Shown one piece after another: positions 26,822 through 38,672 of a stretch of 64,000 nucleotides of DNA (positions within the stretch are counted from its first letter, which is position 1; the number at the start of each line of letters is the position of its first letter). The position numbers were made by a program, and so were the translations under genes. Source of the DNA: Pseudomonadota bacterium (GTDB taxonomy: Bacteria; Pseudomonadota; Alphaproteobacteria; Acetobacterales; Acetobacteraceae); assembly GCA_021780935.1 (NCBI GenBank), contig JAJXXT010000141.1, forward strand, positions 10,207 through 74,206. Direction: 5' to 3'. Below the pieces are notes generated by a model, which worked only from the letters and a program-made list of their open reading frames with translations, did not search any database and had not been told where the DNA came from.

Positions 26822-28606
26822 ATGACACTGCCGCACGATTTCGCCCGCCTCACCGCCATCACCACGCCGGTGTGGTCGCGCGACGGCCGCACGCTCTACC
26901 ACCTGCGCGGCGGCGGCCTGCCGCAGGTTTGGGCGATGGACGCGGATGGCGGCAACGCGCGCAAGCTCAGCGACCATGCGGAAAAAGTCGCCGTTCTCCG
27001 CCGCGCGCCGCAGGACGACCGCCTCGTCTGGGGTATCGATGCCGGCGGCGACGAGCGCCAGCAATTCTGGCTGCTGGAGCCCGGCCGCCAGCCCCGCCCG
27101 CTGACGGAGTGCCACTCCGTGATGCATGATTTCGGCGCCTTTTCGCCCGACGGTACACGCATCGCCTACACCGCCAATGACCGCTCGGAGGCGGTGTTCG
27201 ATGTGCTGGTGATGGACCTCGCGACCGGTGCCGCGACGCGGCTCATGCGCCGTGAGGAAGGTGCCTGCTCCGTCACCGCTTGGCGGCCGGACGGTGCGGT
27301 GCTGGCCGTGGTCGAGGATCGTTCCACCTCCGACCAGCGCGTGCACCTGCTCGATGTGGCGACGGGTGCCGCGCGCGAACTGCCGCGCCGCGGCCCCGCC
27401 CGCTATGCCGCGGTGCGCTGGGCCGGCGGCGTGCTGATGGCGATCACCGACGCCGGCGCGGATTTCCCGCGCCTCTGCGCCATCGATCCGGTGAGCGGGG
27501 AGGTGACGGAGGTTTACGCGCCGCCCGGCCGCGAGGTGGAGGCGTGGAGCGCTTCGCCGGATGGAACACTGCTCGCCACGATCGAGAACGACCGCGGCTA
27601 CGGGGTGCTGAAAATCGGCCGCCGGGACGCCGACCGCGCGACCGCCACCGGGCTGCCGGCGGGCGGCATCGTGGCCGATCTCGCCTGGGCGCCGGATTCA
27701 TCGGGCCTGGCCACCACGGCGCAGTCGCCACAGGCGCCGGCCGGGATCTGGTTCGTCGAGGCGGCCTCGGGCCGCGCGCGGCTTGTCGCGGCGGCCGATC
27801 CGCGTGCCGATGCCGGTGTGGACCCCGCGGGCTTCGCCGGGTTGGAGCTGGTGGGCTGGCAGGGCAGGGATGGGCTGGCGATCGGCGGCTGGTTCGCCCG
27901 CCCCGCCGGCACCGCGCCGGCCGCCGGCTGGCCCGCCGTGGTCTGGGTGCATGGCGGCCCCGCCGGCCAGACCCGCCCGAATTTCCGCGCCGATATCCAG
28001 ATGCTGCTGGCCCAGGGCTTCGCGGTGATGATGCCCAATATCCGCGGCAGCACCGGCTATGGCCGCCGCTTCCTGGAGGCTGATGACGGCGCGAAGCGGC
28101 GCGACGCGCTCGACGATCTCGCCGCCGGGCATGCCTGGCTGGCGGCGCAGCCGGGCATCGACCCCAAGCGGATCGGCATCATGGGGCAGTCCTATGGCGG
28201 CTGGGTGGTGCTGGCGGCGATCGGGCTGCAGCCGGAGCTGTGGCGCAGCGCCGTCGATTATTACGGCATCGCGGATTTCGTGACGTTGCTTGATCGTACC
28301 GGCCTCTGGCGCCGCGCCCACCGCGCCCGCGAATACGGGTTCCCGCACGAGGAGGCCGAGCTGTTCCGCCAGATCTCGCCGATCCATCACGTGTCCAAGG
28401 TGCGGGCGCCGCTGCTGGTGCTGCATGGCGATCGTGACCCGCGCGTGCCGCAGAACGAGAGCGACCAGTATGTGACGGCGATGCGCCTCGCGCAGAAACA
28501 GGTGCGCTATGAGCGTTTCACCTATGCTGGGCACGGGTTTATCCGCCCTGAACACCGCGACCGGGTCTATGACTCGGTCGCTCAACATTTCCGGGAGACC
28601 CTGTGA
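26822..28606 (+). CDS. S9-family prolyl oligopeptidase-like peptidase
   Basis: A 594-residue serine peptidase. The N-terminal part is a beta-propeller with repeated strands such as PVWSRDGRTLYHL and AFSPDGTRIAY. The C-terminal alpha/beta hydrolase domain holds the nucleophile in IMGQSYGGWVVL (about residue 458), the acid in HGDRDPRVP and the His in YAGHGFIRPEHR. It resembles acylaminoacyl/dipeptidyl peptidases and lacks a signal peptide, so it probably trims peptides in the cytoplasm. It shares one base with the gamma-glutamyltransferase start, forming an operon. Confidence 0.92.
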   Translation: MTLPHDFARLTAITTPVWSRDGRTLYHLRGGGLPQVWAMDADGGNARKLSDHAEKVAVLRRAPQDDRLVWGIDAGGDERQQFWLLEPGRQPRPLTECHSVMHDFGAFSPDGTRIAYTANDRSEAVFDVLVMDLATGAATRLMRREEGACSVTAWRPDGAVLAVVEDRSTSDQRVHLLDVATGAARELPRRGPARYAAVRWAGGVLMAITDAGADFPRLCAIDPVSGEVTEVYAPPGREVEAWSASPDGTLLATIENDRGYGVLKIGRRDADRATATGLPAGGIVADLAWAPDSSGLATTAQSPQAPAGIWFVEAASGRARLVAAADPRADAGVDPAGFAGLELVGWQGRDGLAIGGWFARPAGTAPAAGWPAVVWVHGGPAGQTRPNFRADIQMLLAQGFAVMMPNIRGSTGYGRRFLEADDGAKRRDALDDLAAGHAWLAAQPGIDPKRIGIMGQSYGGWVVLAAIGLQPELWRSAVDYYGIADFVTLLDRTGLWRRAHRAREYGFPHEEAELFRQISPIHHVSKVRAPLLVLHGDRDPRVPQNESDQYVTAMRLAQKQVRYERFTYAGHGFIRPEHRDRVYDSVAQHFRETL

Positions 28607-30189
28607 TGCGCGCACATCGTCCGCTGCTGATGGGCCGGCACGGTGCCGTCGGTGCCAACCACCCGATGGCAACCCAGGCCGGGCTCGACATGCTGCGCGC
28701 CGGCGGCAACGCGGCCGATGCCGCGGTCGCGATCGCGCTGGCGCTCGGTGTCGTCGAGCCGATGATGTCGGGGCTGGGCGGCGATGGGTTCTACCATGCC
28801 TGGGCCGGTGGCAAGGCCGAGGTGTTCAACGCCACCGGCCACGCGACTGCCGCGGCTACGCCCGAGGCCTTTCCCAACGGCATCGAGATCGAGGGGCCGC
28901 GATCGGTCTCCGTCCCCGGCATGCTCGGCGGGCTGGGCGCGCTGCACGCGGCGCATGGCCGTCTGCCCTGGGCCAAGCTTTGCGAGCCGGCGATCGGGCT
29001 GGCGCGGGGTGGCTATGGGCTTACCGTGCATGGGCGCAATTTCGCCGCCGACAACGTCAAGAAGCTCGGCGCCGATGCGCGCTCCTCCGCGGTGTTTCTC
29101 GCGGGTGGTGCGGCGCCGGCCCTCGGCGCGCTCATCGTGCAGGAAAACCTGGCCCGCACGCTTGAGGTCATCGCGGCCGAAGGGGCGGAGAGTTTCTATC
29201 GCGGCCGCCTCGCCCGGGCGCTTGCCGCCGGCTGTGCCGAGAGCGGTGTTCCGATGACACAAGCCGATCTCGCGGCGTTTCATCCCGAGGTGCAGGCGCC
29301 CATTGCCGTCACCTATCGCGGCTTTGAAATCCGCCAGACACCGCCGAACTCCACCGGCTTCACCATGCTGCAGATCCTCAAGATCGCGGAACGTTTCGAT
29401 CTCGCCTCGATGGACGAGGCGGGGCGCACCCATATCCTGGTCGAGGCGAAGAAGCTGGCGTTTCTCGACCGCGAACGCTTCGGTGCCGACCCGCGCTTTG
29501 GTGCCATCCCGGTCGAGCACCTGCTCTCCGACGCTCACGCCGATGCGCTCGCCGCCCGCATCAGCCGCGACCGTGCGGCCGATCTCGGGCAGACCGCGCT
29601 GGCCGCGGACACGACGTATTTCTGCGTCGTCGATGGCGAGGGCAACGCCGTCTCCGGCATTCAGAGCCTCAACTCGCTGTTCGGCTCCGGCGTCACGGCA
29701 GGCGAGACCGGCGTGCTGCTCAACAACCGCATGGCCTACTGGCACCTCGCGGAGGGCCACGCGAACCGGCTGGCGCCGGGCAAGCGCGTGCGCCACACCA
29801 TGAACGCGCCGATGATCTTCCGCGATGGCGCGCTGTGGGCCGTGCTCGGCACGCCGGGGGCCGACAACCAGGTGCAGGTGAACGCGCAGGTCGCGGTCAG
29901 CCTCATCGATCTCGGTCTCGACCCGCAGCAGGCGCTCGAACGCCCGCGCTGGACGTCGAGCCAGCCGCACCAGGGCGCGAACTGGCCGCACGAGGGCGAC
30001 GGCAAGCTCACGATCGAGCGCGATGTCGGCGAGGCGGCGCTTGCCTCGCTCGCCGGGCGCGGGCACCAGCTTACGCCGGTTGGCCATCTGGAGGGGCCGT
30101 GCGCGATGCAGGTCATTCGCGTACTCGACAACGGCGTCCGGATGGCGGCGTCCGATCCCCGGCGGGATGGCTGGGCGGGCGCGTATTAG
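28606..30189 (+). CDS. Gamma-glutamyltransferase family protein
   Basis: A 527-residue Ntn hydrolase. It has GGNAADAAVAIALAL, the MMSGLGGDGFY motif near residue 50, the autocleavage/nucleophile Thr in AADTTYFCVVD (about residue 335), and GTPGADNQVQ near the C-terminus. Members cleave gamma-glutamyl bonds of glutathione and related amides after self-processing. No signal peptide is visible, unlike periplasmic GGT of E. coli, so it may be a cytoplasmic GGT-like hydrolase or acylase. It follows the S9 peptidase in one transcript. Confidence 0.9.
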   Translation: MRAHRPLLMGRHGAVGANHPMATQAGLDMLRAGGNAADAAVAIALALGVVEPMMSGLGGDGFYHAWAGGKAEVFNATGHATAAATPEAFPNGIEIEGPRSVSVPGMLGGLGALHAAHGRLPWAKLCEPAIGLARGGYGLTVHGRNFAADNVKKLGADARSSAVFLAGGAAPALGALIVQENLARTLEVIAAEGAESFYRGRLARALAAGCAESGVPMTQADLAAFHPEVQAPIAVTYRGFEIRQTPPNSTGFTMLQILKIAERFDLASMDEAGRTHILVEAKKLAFLDRERFGADPRFGAIPVEHLLSDAHADALAARISRDRAADLGQTALAADTTYFCVVDGEGNAVSGIQSLNSLFGSGVTAGETGVLLNNRMAYWHLAEGHANRLAPGKRVRHTMNAPMIFRDGALWAVLGTPGADNQVQVNAQVAVSLIDLGLDPQQALERPRWTSSQPHQGANWPHEGDGKLTIERDVGEAALASLAGRGHQLTPVGHLEGPCAMQVIRVLDNGVRMAASDPRRDGWAGAY

Positions 30190-30317
30190 GCGGCGGGCCG
30201 GCTACGCCCGCACAAGGCGGGGCTCGGCCGGCTCCCGCATCCGATCACTTCGGCCCGGAGCAAAGCATCCGAGTGCGCCGACCGGCATCATCGTGCCCGC
30301 AACAAGGCGAGGCGACG

Positions 30318-30620
30318 ATGATTTCCTGTTTCATTCGCTATGAGATCGAGCCTTATACCGCCGACAAATTCGTGGAATACGCGCGGGTCTGGAACGAGGC
30401 GATTCCGCGCTGCGGCGGCCGCCTCGTCGGCTACTACGCGCCGCATGAAGGTTCGCTGACGACCGCCTGCGCCGTGATCGACGTCGAGAACCTCGCCGCC
30501 TACGAGGCCTACCGCGCCCGTCTGCGCGAGGACGCGCAGGGTCGCGCCAATTTCGAGTTTGCCCGCCGTGAAAAATTCATACGGCGGGAGGAGCGCCAGT
30601 TTCTCAGGCGCGTCGAGTAG
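30318..30620 (+). CDS. NIPSNAP-family protein
   Basis: A 100-residue alpha/beta-barrel (ferredoxin-like) protein of the NIPSNAP family. It opens ISCFIRYEIEPYTADKFVEYARVW, and the family glycine-tyrosine segment is GGRLVGYYAPHEG. Its biochemical role in bacteria is not established; such genes often sit beside oxidoreductases. The start ATG follows GGCGAGGCGACG. The 128-base gap before it shows nothing clear. Confidence 0.85.
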   Translation: MISCFIRYEIEPYTADKFVEYARVWNEAIPRCGGRLVGYYAPHEGSLTTACAVIDVENLAAYEAYRARLREDAQGRANFEFARREKFIRREERQFLRRVE

Positions 30621-30674
30621 CGCGCGGGGAGGAACCCGTGCATGCTCCACCCGGTATCAGGCGGAGGGCGGGGA

Positions 30675-31658
<984 letters not shown>

Positions 31659-31680
31659 CGGCCGCCCGTGGCGGCGGGGC

Positions 31681-33450
<1,770 letters not shown>

Positions 33451-33473
33451 CCGCAGCCAGGGAAACCCATCTC

Positions 33474-34775
33474 ATGAAGAAGCTGAAGAACGCGGCGTTT
33501 CTGGCGCTGCTGCCGCTGCTGATTTCAAGTCCGGCCTGGGCCGACACAGCGCCGCCAAAGCTCGATTCCGGCGACACCGCGTGGATGCTCACATCCACAG
33601 CACTGGTGCTGATGATGACGATCCCCGGCCTCGGTCTTTTCTATGCCGGCATGGTTCGCAAGAAGAACGTTCTGGCGACGCTGATGCAGTCCTTCGCCAT
33701 CACCTGCCTCGTCACCATCACCTGGACCGTTGCCGGCTACAGCCTCGCCTTCACCAACGGTAACCCTTACATCGGCGACCTTTCGCGCTTCATGCTGATG
33801 GGCATGGGTGCGTCCTATGACAAGGGCATCGCGCTGGCTCCGACCATTCCAGAGTCGGTTTATATGATGTTCCAGATGACCTTCGCCATCATCACCCCGG
33901 CCCTGATCGCCGGCGCCTTCGCCGACCGCATGAAGTTCTCGGCGATGTGCGTGTTCATGGTCGCCTGGTCGCTGCTGGTCTATTCGCCGGTCGCGCACTG
34001 GGTGTGGAGCGCGACGGGCTGGGAGGCGAATCTCGGCATCGAGGACTATGCCGGCGGCACGGTCGTGCACATCAATGCCGGCATCGCCGGGCTGATGTGC
34101 GCTCTCGTCCTCGGCAAGCGGGTCGGCTACGGCAGCGAGAACATGTCGCCCTACAACGTGTCCTATGCGGTGATCGGCGCCTCGCTCCTGTGGGTCGGCT
34201 GGTTCGGCTTCAATGCCGGCTCCGCCGTCACCTCGGGCCCGCGCGCCGGCATGGCGATGACGGTGACGCAGATCGCCACCGCGGCGGCAGCACTCGGGTG
34301 GATGTTTGCGGAGTGGATGAAGCAGGGCAAACCCTCGGTGCTCGGTATCGCCTCGGGCGCTGTCGCGGGCCTGGTCGCGATCACCCCAGCCTCGGGCTTC
34401 GTGCTGCCCGGCCCCGCGATCATCATCGGCGTTGCCGCCGGTGTGATCTGCTACTTCTCGGCCACCACCGTGAAGCACATGTTCGGCTATGACGACAGCC
34501 TGGACTGCTTCGGCGTGCACGGTGTCGGCGGCATCATCGGCGCGTTGCTTACCGGTGTGTTCGCCTTCGGACCGTTCACCGCCAAGCCGCAGCTGCCCGG
34601 TGGCCTGGCCCAGCTCGGCGTGCAGGCGATGGGCGTGGGTGTGACACTGCTCTATTCCGGCATCGTCTCCTTCATCATCCTCAAGGTGATCGACGCGGTG
34701 ATGGGCCTGCGGGTGACGCCGGAGGCGGAGCGTGAGGGTCTGGACCTGGTGCTGCACGGCGAGCAGCTCGGCTGA
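33474..34775 (+). CDS. amtB: Ammonium transporter
   Basis: A 433-residue channel with an N-terminal signal-like segment ending PAWADTAPP, then eleven predicted membrane helices. The pore histidines are in YSPVAHWVWS and DCFGVHGVGGIIGALLTG, and the Phe gate region is in FYAGMVRKKNV. The C-terminal tail DLVLHGEQLG matches the GlnK-contacting end. It conducts ammonium/ammonia into the cell and is controlled by the GlnK encoded just upstream. Confidence 0.95.
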   Translation: MKKLKNAAFLALLPLLISSPAWADTAPPKLDSGDTAWMLTSTALVLMMTIPGLGLFYAGMVRKKNVLATLMQSFAITCLVTITWTVAGYSLAFTNGNPYIGDLSRFMLMGMGASYDKGIALAPTIPESVYMMFQMTFAIITPALIAGAFADRMKFSAMCVFMVAWSLLVYSPVAHWVWSATGWEANLGIEDYAGGTVVHINAGIAGLMCALVLGKRVGYGSENMSPYNVSYAVIGASLLWVGWFGFNAGSAVTSGPRAGMAMTVTQIATAAAALGWMFAEWMKQGKPSVLGIASGAVAGLVAITPASGFVLPGPAIIIGVAAGVICYFSATTVKHMFGYDDSLDCFGVHGVGGIIGALLTGVFAFGPFTAKPQLPGGLAQLGVQAMGVGVTLLYSGIVSFIILKVIDAVMGLRVTPEAEREGLDLVLHGEQLG

Positions 34776-34803
34776 ACCCGGCCGGCACTGTCGCCGACAA
34801 AGG

Positions 34804-34832
34804 AAACCCCTGCCGCGAGGCGGGGGTTTTTT
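34804..34832 (+). terminator. Rho-independent terminator after amtB
   Basis: An 11-bp stem pairs AAACCCCTGCC (34804-34814) with GGCGGGGGTTT (34819-34829), including one T-G pair, closed by a GCGA tetraloop and followed by a run of T to 34832. It lies 29 bases after the amtB stop and separates glnK-amtB from the YbbN operon. Confidence 0.92.
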
Positions 34833-34957
34833 GTCGTGACATGAGCCCATGACCGGGAGCCATGATGGGGGTGCTTGCCCCGGGTTCGGTTTCGTGGCTT
34901 GTCGCGCGCCGATGGCTCCTCATCTCAGGGGGGCTTGCACAGGAAGCGGATGGAGAC

Positions 34958-35905
34958 ATGGAAACGCTGATCGGCCAGAACCCCGCGCCCAATGGCGCCG
35001 CCCCGGGCGGGACGGATGCCGCGATCGTGGAGGGCGATCAGAAGAATTTCATGCGTGACGTCATCGAGGCGTCGCGCACGATCCCGGTTCTGGTGGATTT
35101 CTGGGCAACCTGGTGCGGCCCCTGCAAGACGCTAACGCCGATCCTGGAAAAGGTGGTGCGCGCGGCGGGCGGCCGGTTGAAGCTGGTCAAGATCGATATC
35201 GACCGCAACCAGGCCCTGGTCCAGCAACTCGCCGGCCTCGGTCTGCCGATGCAATCCGTGCCCACGGTCGCCGCCTTCTGGCAGGGCCAGATTGCCGACC
35301 TGTTCCAGGGGGCGCTGCCGGAGAGCGAGGTGCGCCGCTTTGCCGAGGCGCTGCTCAAGATGGCCGGCGGCGCCATGCCCTCCGCCGACCTGCTGGCCGA
35401 GGCCCGTGCCGCGGCCGAGCAGGGCAACCACGAGGAGGCCGCCGAGCTGTTCACCGCGCTGATCAGGGAAGAGCCGGAAAAGCCCGAGGCGTGGGGCGGC
35501 CTGGCGCGCGCGCTGCTCGCCCTCGGGCGCGAGGACGAGGCGAAGGAGACGCTGGAGCAGGTGCCCGCCAAGATCGCCGAGCATGCCGAGATCACCGGTG
35601 CCCGCTCGGCCCTGGCGCTCGCCGCCGAGGGCCGCGCCGCGCGCGATCAGCTTGGCGCCTTCGAGGCAAGGCTTGCCGCCGATCCCGCGGACCACCAGGC
35701 GCGCTACGACCTCGCGACCGCGCTCAACGCCGCCGACCGGCGCGAGGAGGCGGCCGATGCCCTGCTCGACATCATTCGTCGCAACCGCGGCTGGAACGAG
35801 GACGCGGCACGCCTGCAATTGCTTAAATTTTTCGAGGCCTGGGGTTTTGACGACCCCGCGACGCTCGCCGCGCGCCGCAAGCTTTCGGCGTTGCTGTTCA
35901 GCTAG
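34958..35905 (+). CDS. Thioredoxin-fold co-chaperone, YbbN/CnoX type
   Basis: A 315-residue protein with a thioredoxin domain (about residues 25-135) carrying the active-site WCGPCK and cis-Pro segment SVPTVAAF, followed by TPR-like helical repeats rich in Glu and Ala to the C-terminus. This matches YbbN/CnoX, which protects and transfers clients to GroEL. Unlike E. coli YbbN, where CxxC is degenerate, both cysteines are present. The ATG follows GGAAGCGGATGGAGAC. It is followed by a LON-domain protein and DUF1489 in one tight run, an order common in alphaproteobacteria. Confidence 0.9.
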   Translation: METLIGQNPAPNGAAPGGTDAAIVEGDQKNFMRDVIEASRTIPVLVDFWATWCGPCKTLTPILEKVVRAAGGRLKLVKIDIDRNQALVQQLAGLGLPMQSVPTVAAFWQGQIADLFQGALPESEVRRFAEALLKMAGGAMPSADLLAEARAAAEQGNHEEAAELFTALIREEPEKPEAWGGLARALLALGREDEAKETLEQVPAKIAEHAEITGARSALALAAEGRAARDQLGAFEARLAADPADHQARYDLATALNAADRREEAADALLDIIRRNRGWNEDAARLQLLKFFEAWGFDDPATLAARRKLSALLFS

Positions 35906-35914
35906 GCCGGGGAT

Positions 35915-36574
35915 TTGACGGCGTCGGACCACGCGCGGGATCTGCCGGAATCGTTTCCCGTCTTTCCGCTTACCGGCGCGTTGCTGCTGCCGCGCGGGCG
36001 CCTGCCGCTCAATATTTTCGAACCGCGCTTCAAGGCCATGGTGGAGGACGCGCTGGGCGCGCGGCGGCTGATGGCGATGATTCAGCCGAACCCGGCGCGC
36101 GAGCGTGGCGCCCAGGGCCCGATGCTCTATGATGTCGGCTGCCTTGGCCGGATTTCCTCGTTCAGCGAAACCGATGACGGGCGCTATCTCATTACGCTGA
36201 CCGGCATCTCGCGCTTCCGGGTGGCCGAGGAACTGCCGATGCGCCGTGGCTACCGGCGGGTGCGCGCGGCTTGGGGCGAATACCCGGCGCTCGATCTGGC
36301 GCCGCCCGTGCCTGGCGGCTTCGACCGTGCGGCGCTGCTCGCGGCGCTGCGTGGCTTCTTTGCCGGCCGTGGTATCCAGGCGAACTGGGACGCGGTGGAG
36401 AAAATGTCCGATGACGGGCTGCTCACCACGCTCGCCATGGTCTGTCCGTTCGAGCCGGCGGAGAAACAGGTGCTGCTGGAGGCGACGGATGTCGCCGCGC
36501 GGGCGCGCGACCTGCTGGCGTTGTTGCTGATCGGCGCGCATGGCGATCACGACGATCACGGCCAGCCGAGCTGA
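35915..36574 (+). CDS. LON peptidase substrate-binding-domain protein
   Basis: A 219-residue protein made of the N-terminal Lon domain alone: FPVFPLTGALLLPRGRLPLNIFEPRF, then GCLGRISSFSETDDGRY and LTGISRFRV. It has no ATPase or protease domain, so it is a stand-alone substrate-binding homologue of unknown client. Translation begins with TTG at 35915; no in-frame ATG lies near. It overlaps the next start by one base. Confidence 0.9.
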   Translation: MTASDHARDLPESFPVFPLTGALLLPRGRLPLNIFEPRFKAMVEDALGARRLMAMIQPNPARERGAQGPMLYDVGCLGRISSFSETDDGRYLITLTGISRFRVAEELPMRRGYRRVRAAWGEYPALDLAPPVPGGFDRAALLAALRGFFAGRGIQANWDAVEKMSDDGLLTTLAMVCPFEPAEKQVLLEATDVAARARDLLALLLIGAHGDHDDHGQPS

Positions 36575-37077
36575 TGGCGCCGAAGCGCCCCGCCGCCGCG
36601 CCGGCAACCCAGGCCGCCACGCCGAAAGCGCGCGCACCGAAGGGCGCCGCGCCGACGCTGCACCTGGTGAAGCTCGCGGTGGGGGCGCGCGACGTCGCCG
36701 ATATGCGGGACTGGCAGGCCAGGCGCCTCGCGCGCGAGGGCAGCCTCGCCCACGTCACCCGCAGCCGCCCCAAGCGCGCCGCCGAGCTGCTGGCCGGCGG
36801 CTCGATCTACTGGGTGGTGGCCGGCAGCCTCTGCGTGCGCCAGCGCCTGCGGGCCATCGAGCCGGTCACCGGCCAGGACGGCACGGCGATGACCCGCCTG
36901 GTGCTGGACCCGAAACTCGTCACCGTCATGCCCCGCGCGATGAAGCCGTTCCAGGGTTGGCGCTACCTCGCCGCCGACGCCGCACCGCCCGATCTGGCGA
37001 AGACCCGCCGCGCCGCTGGCGAGGATAAGCTGCCCGAGGCGATGGCGCGCTCGCTGCGCGAACTCGGGCTGCTGTGA
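36574..37077 (+). CDS. DUF1489 family protein
   Basis: A 167-residue protein. After a basic Ala/Pro-rich tail (residues 1-27), it shows LHLVKLAVGARDVADMRDW, GSIYWVVAGSLCVRQRL and AMKPFQGWRYL, as in the alphaproteobacterial DUF1489 family. The function is not known; the conserved position behind YbbN and the LON-domain gene hints at protein quality control. It is coupled to the preceding gene (TGATG). Confidence 0.88.
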   Translation: MAPKRPAAAPATQAATPKARAPKGAAPTLHLVKLAVGARDVADMRDWQARRLAREGSLAHVTRSRPKRAAELLAGGSIYWVVAGSLCVRQRLRAIEPVTGQDGTAMTRLVLDPKLVTVMPRAMKPFQGWRYLAADAAPPDLAKTRRAAGEDKLPEAMARSLRELGLL

Positions 37078-37090
37078 GTGCCGCCGACGG

Positions 37091-38575
37091 TCATTCCACG
37101 ACCGTCACCGTCTCCCCGCAGGCCATGCCGCGGCGCTGGCCGAGCCCCGCCGCCAGCACCGCGCCGGCGAGGTGGCAGGCGGCGATCGCCACCAGTGTGG
37201 CCGCGAAAGCCTCGCCGACTGCGGCGGGGCTGGTTCGTTCACCCAGCACCGTAAAGTAGAGCCCGCCCAGCAGCGCCACCGCGATCGCCGCACTGACCTG
37301 GAGCATGGAGTTCACCACCCCACCCACCAGCCCCGAGCGTCCCGGACCCGCGCGCTCGACCACGGTGCGCACCATGGTTGGCACGGAATAGCCCAGGCCC
37401 AGCCCGACGAGCACCAGGGAAGCGGTCAGCAGCAGCGTGTTCGGGGCCGCACCATGGGCACGCGCCACGAGCTCGGCGATGCCGAGCAGTCCGCTCGATG
37501 ACGCCATGAACCCGAGCGCCGGGGCGAGCGTGCCCGTGCGCCGCACGATGGCAGGGCTCGTCACCGAGCCGAGGACGAAGGCGATGGAGAACGGCACCAG
37601 CGTCACGCCGGCCTGCCAGGGCGAGCGGCCGAGTGCCGTCTGCAGGTAGAGGGAGACGGTGAGAAAGAAGGCCGCCTGGGCATAGAGCGTGCCGACGGCC
37701 GCGAGGCTGCGGCGCAGCCCGGGCGCCAGCAGGGCTGCCGGCGGCACCAGCGGCTCGCCGCCCGCCCGCGCCACGCGGTGCTCGTGCCGCCAGAACGAGA
37801 CGGCCAGCACCGGCGAGAGCGCGAGCAGCGCCAGCGTCCAGGCCGGCCAGCCACGCTCCCGCCCCTCGATCAGCGGCACGACGAAGGCACCCAGCGCTGC
37901 CGCCGACAGCGCCACGCCGCCGAGGTCGAGCCGTGGCCGCGCACCACTCGCCGCACGCGGCAGCAGGCGCAGGCCGGCGATGAACGCCGGGATCGCCACC
38001 GGCAGATTCACCAGGAAGATCAGCCGCCAGCCGAAGCCGTCGATATCCGCCGAGACCAACGCGCCGCCCAGCAGCTGCCCGGCGACCGCGGCCAGCCCCA
38101 GCACCATGCCGAAGATGGAGACGGCGCGCGGGCGCTCATGCGGCGGGAACAGCGCGTGGATGGAGGCGACGGCCTGCGGTGCCATCGCGGCCGCCGCCAA
38201 TGCCTGCACGATGCGCCCGACGATCAGTGTCACCGGCGACCAGGCGAGCCCGCACAGCGCGGAGGCGGCGGCGAAACCCGCGAGCCCGGCGAGGAAGACA
38301 AGCTTGCGTCCGAACAGATCGCCGAGGCGCCCGCCCGTGATCAGGAACACGGCATAGACGGCGGCGTAGGCCGAGATCACGAGCTGCACCTCGTCCGGCC
38401 GCGCGTGCAGCCCCCTGGCGATCGAGGGCAGGGCGAGGTTGACGATGAAAAAGTCGAGCGGGGCGAGGAAGGCGCCGGTCAGCAGCACCGCCAGCGCCCA
38501 CCAGCGGGCGGGGTCGGCGGTTGATGCGCCGGCGATCGCGGGCGCAACGCGGGAAGCCATGGAATCGACGGCCAT
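37091..38575 (-). CDS. MFS drug exporter, DHA2 (EmrB/QacA) type, 14 TM
   Basis: A 494-residue transporter. The first helices carry the family motif region PLDFFIVNLALPSIARGL (motif D1-like), then GGRLGDLFGRKLVFLAG (motif A) and RIVQALAAAAMAPQAVASI. Fourteen hydrophobic segments fit the DHA2 family, which pump drugs out with protons. The start is the ATG behind AAAGGCCCC; an upstream ATG six codons earlier is possible. A TetR gene lies 97 bases upstream on the same strand and probably represses it. Confidence 0.9.
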   Translation of the reverse strand: MAVDSMASRVAPAIAGASTADPARWWALAVLLTGAFLAPLDFFIVNLALPSIARGLHARPDEVQLVISAYAAVYAVFLITGGRLGDLFGRKLVFLAGLAGFAAASALCGLAWSPVTLIVGRIVQALAAAAMAPQAVASIHALFPPHERPRAVSIFGMVLGLAAVAGQLLGGALVSADIDGFGWRLIFLVNLPVAIPAFIAGLRLLPRAASGARPRLDLGGVALSAAALGAFVVPLIEGRERGWPAWTLALLALSPVLAVSFWRHEHRVARAGGEPLVPPAALLAPGLRRSLAAVGTLYAQAAFFLTVSLYLQTALGRSPWQAGVTLVPFSIAFVLGSVTSPAIVRRTGTLAPALGFMASSSGLLGIAELVARAHGAAPNTLLLTASLVLVGLGLGYSVPTMVRTVVERAGPGRSGLVGGVVNSMLQVSAAIAVALLGGLYFTVLGERTSPAAVGEAFAATLVAIAACHLAGAVLAAGLGQRRGMACGETVTVVE

Positions 38576-38603
38576 GGTGGGGCCTTTCATCACGAAAAAT
38601 GGG

Positions 38604-38621
38604 AACGATCGGTTTCTTATT
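38604..38621. promoter_or_regulatory. Candidate TetR operator between tetR-like and MFS genes
   Basis: GGAACGATCGGTTTC centres on the palindrome CGATCG with partly matching flanks (GAAC / GTTTC), the type of site TetR proteins bind. It lies in the 97-base gap between the TetR gene and the exporter it may control. The match is imperfect. Confidence 0.3.
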
Positions 38622-38672
38622 GGGACGCCGACGGCACCGCGCTGGCCGCCGGAACAGTGTTCGCCGGTGCCG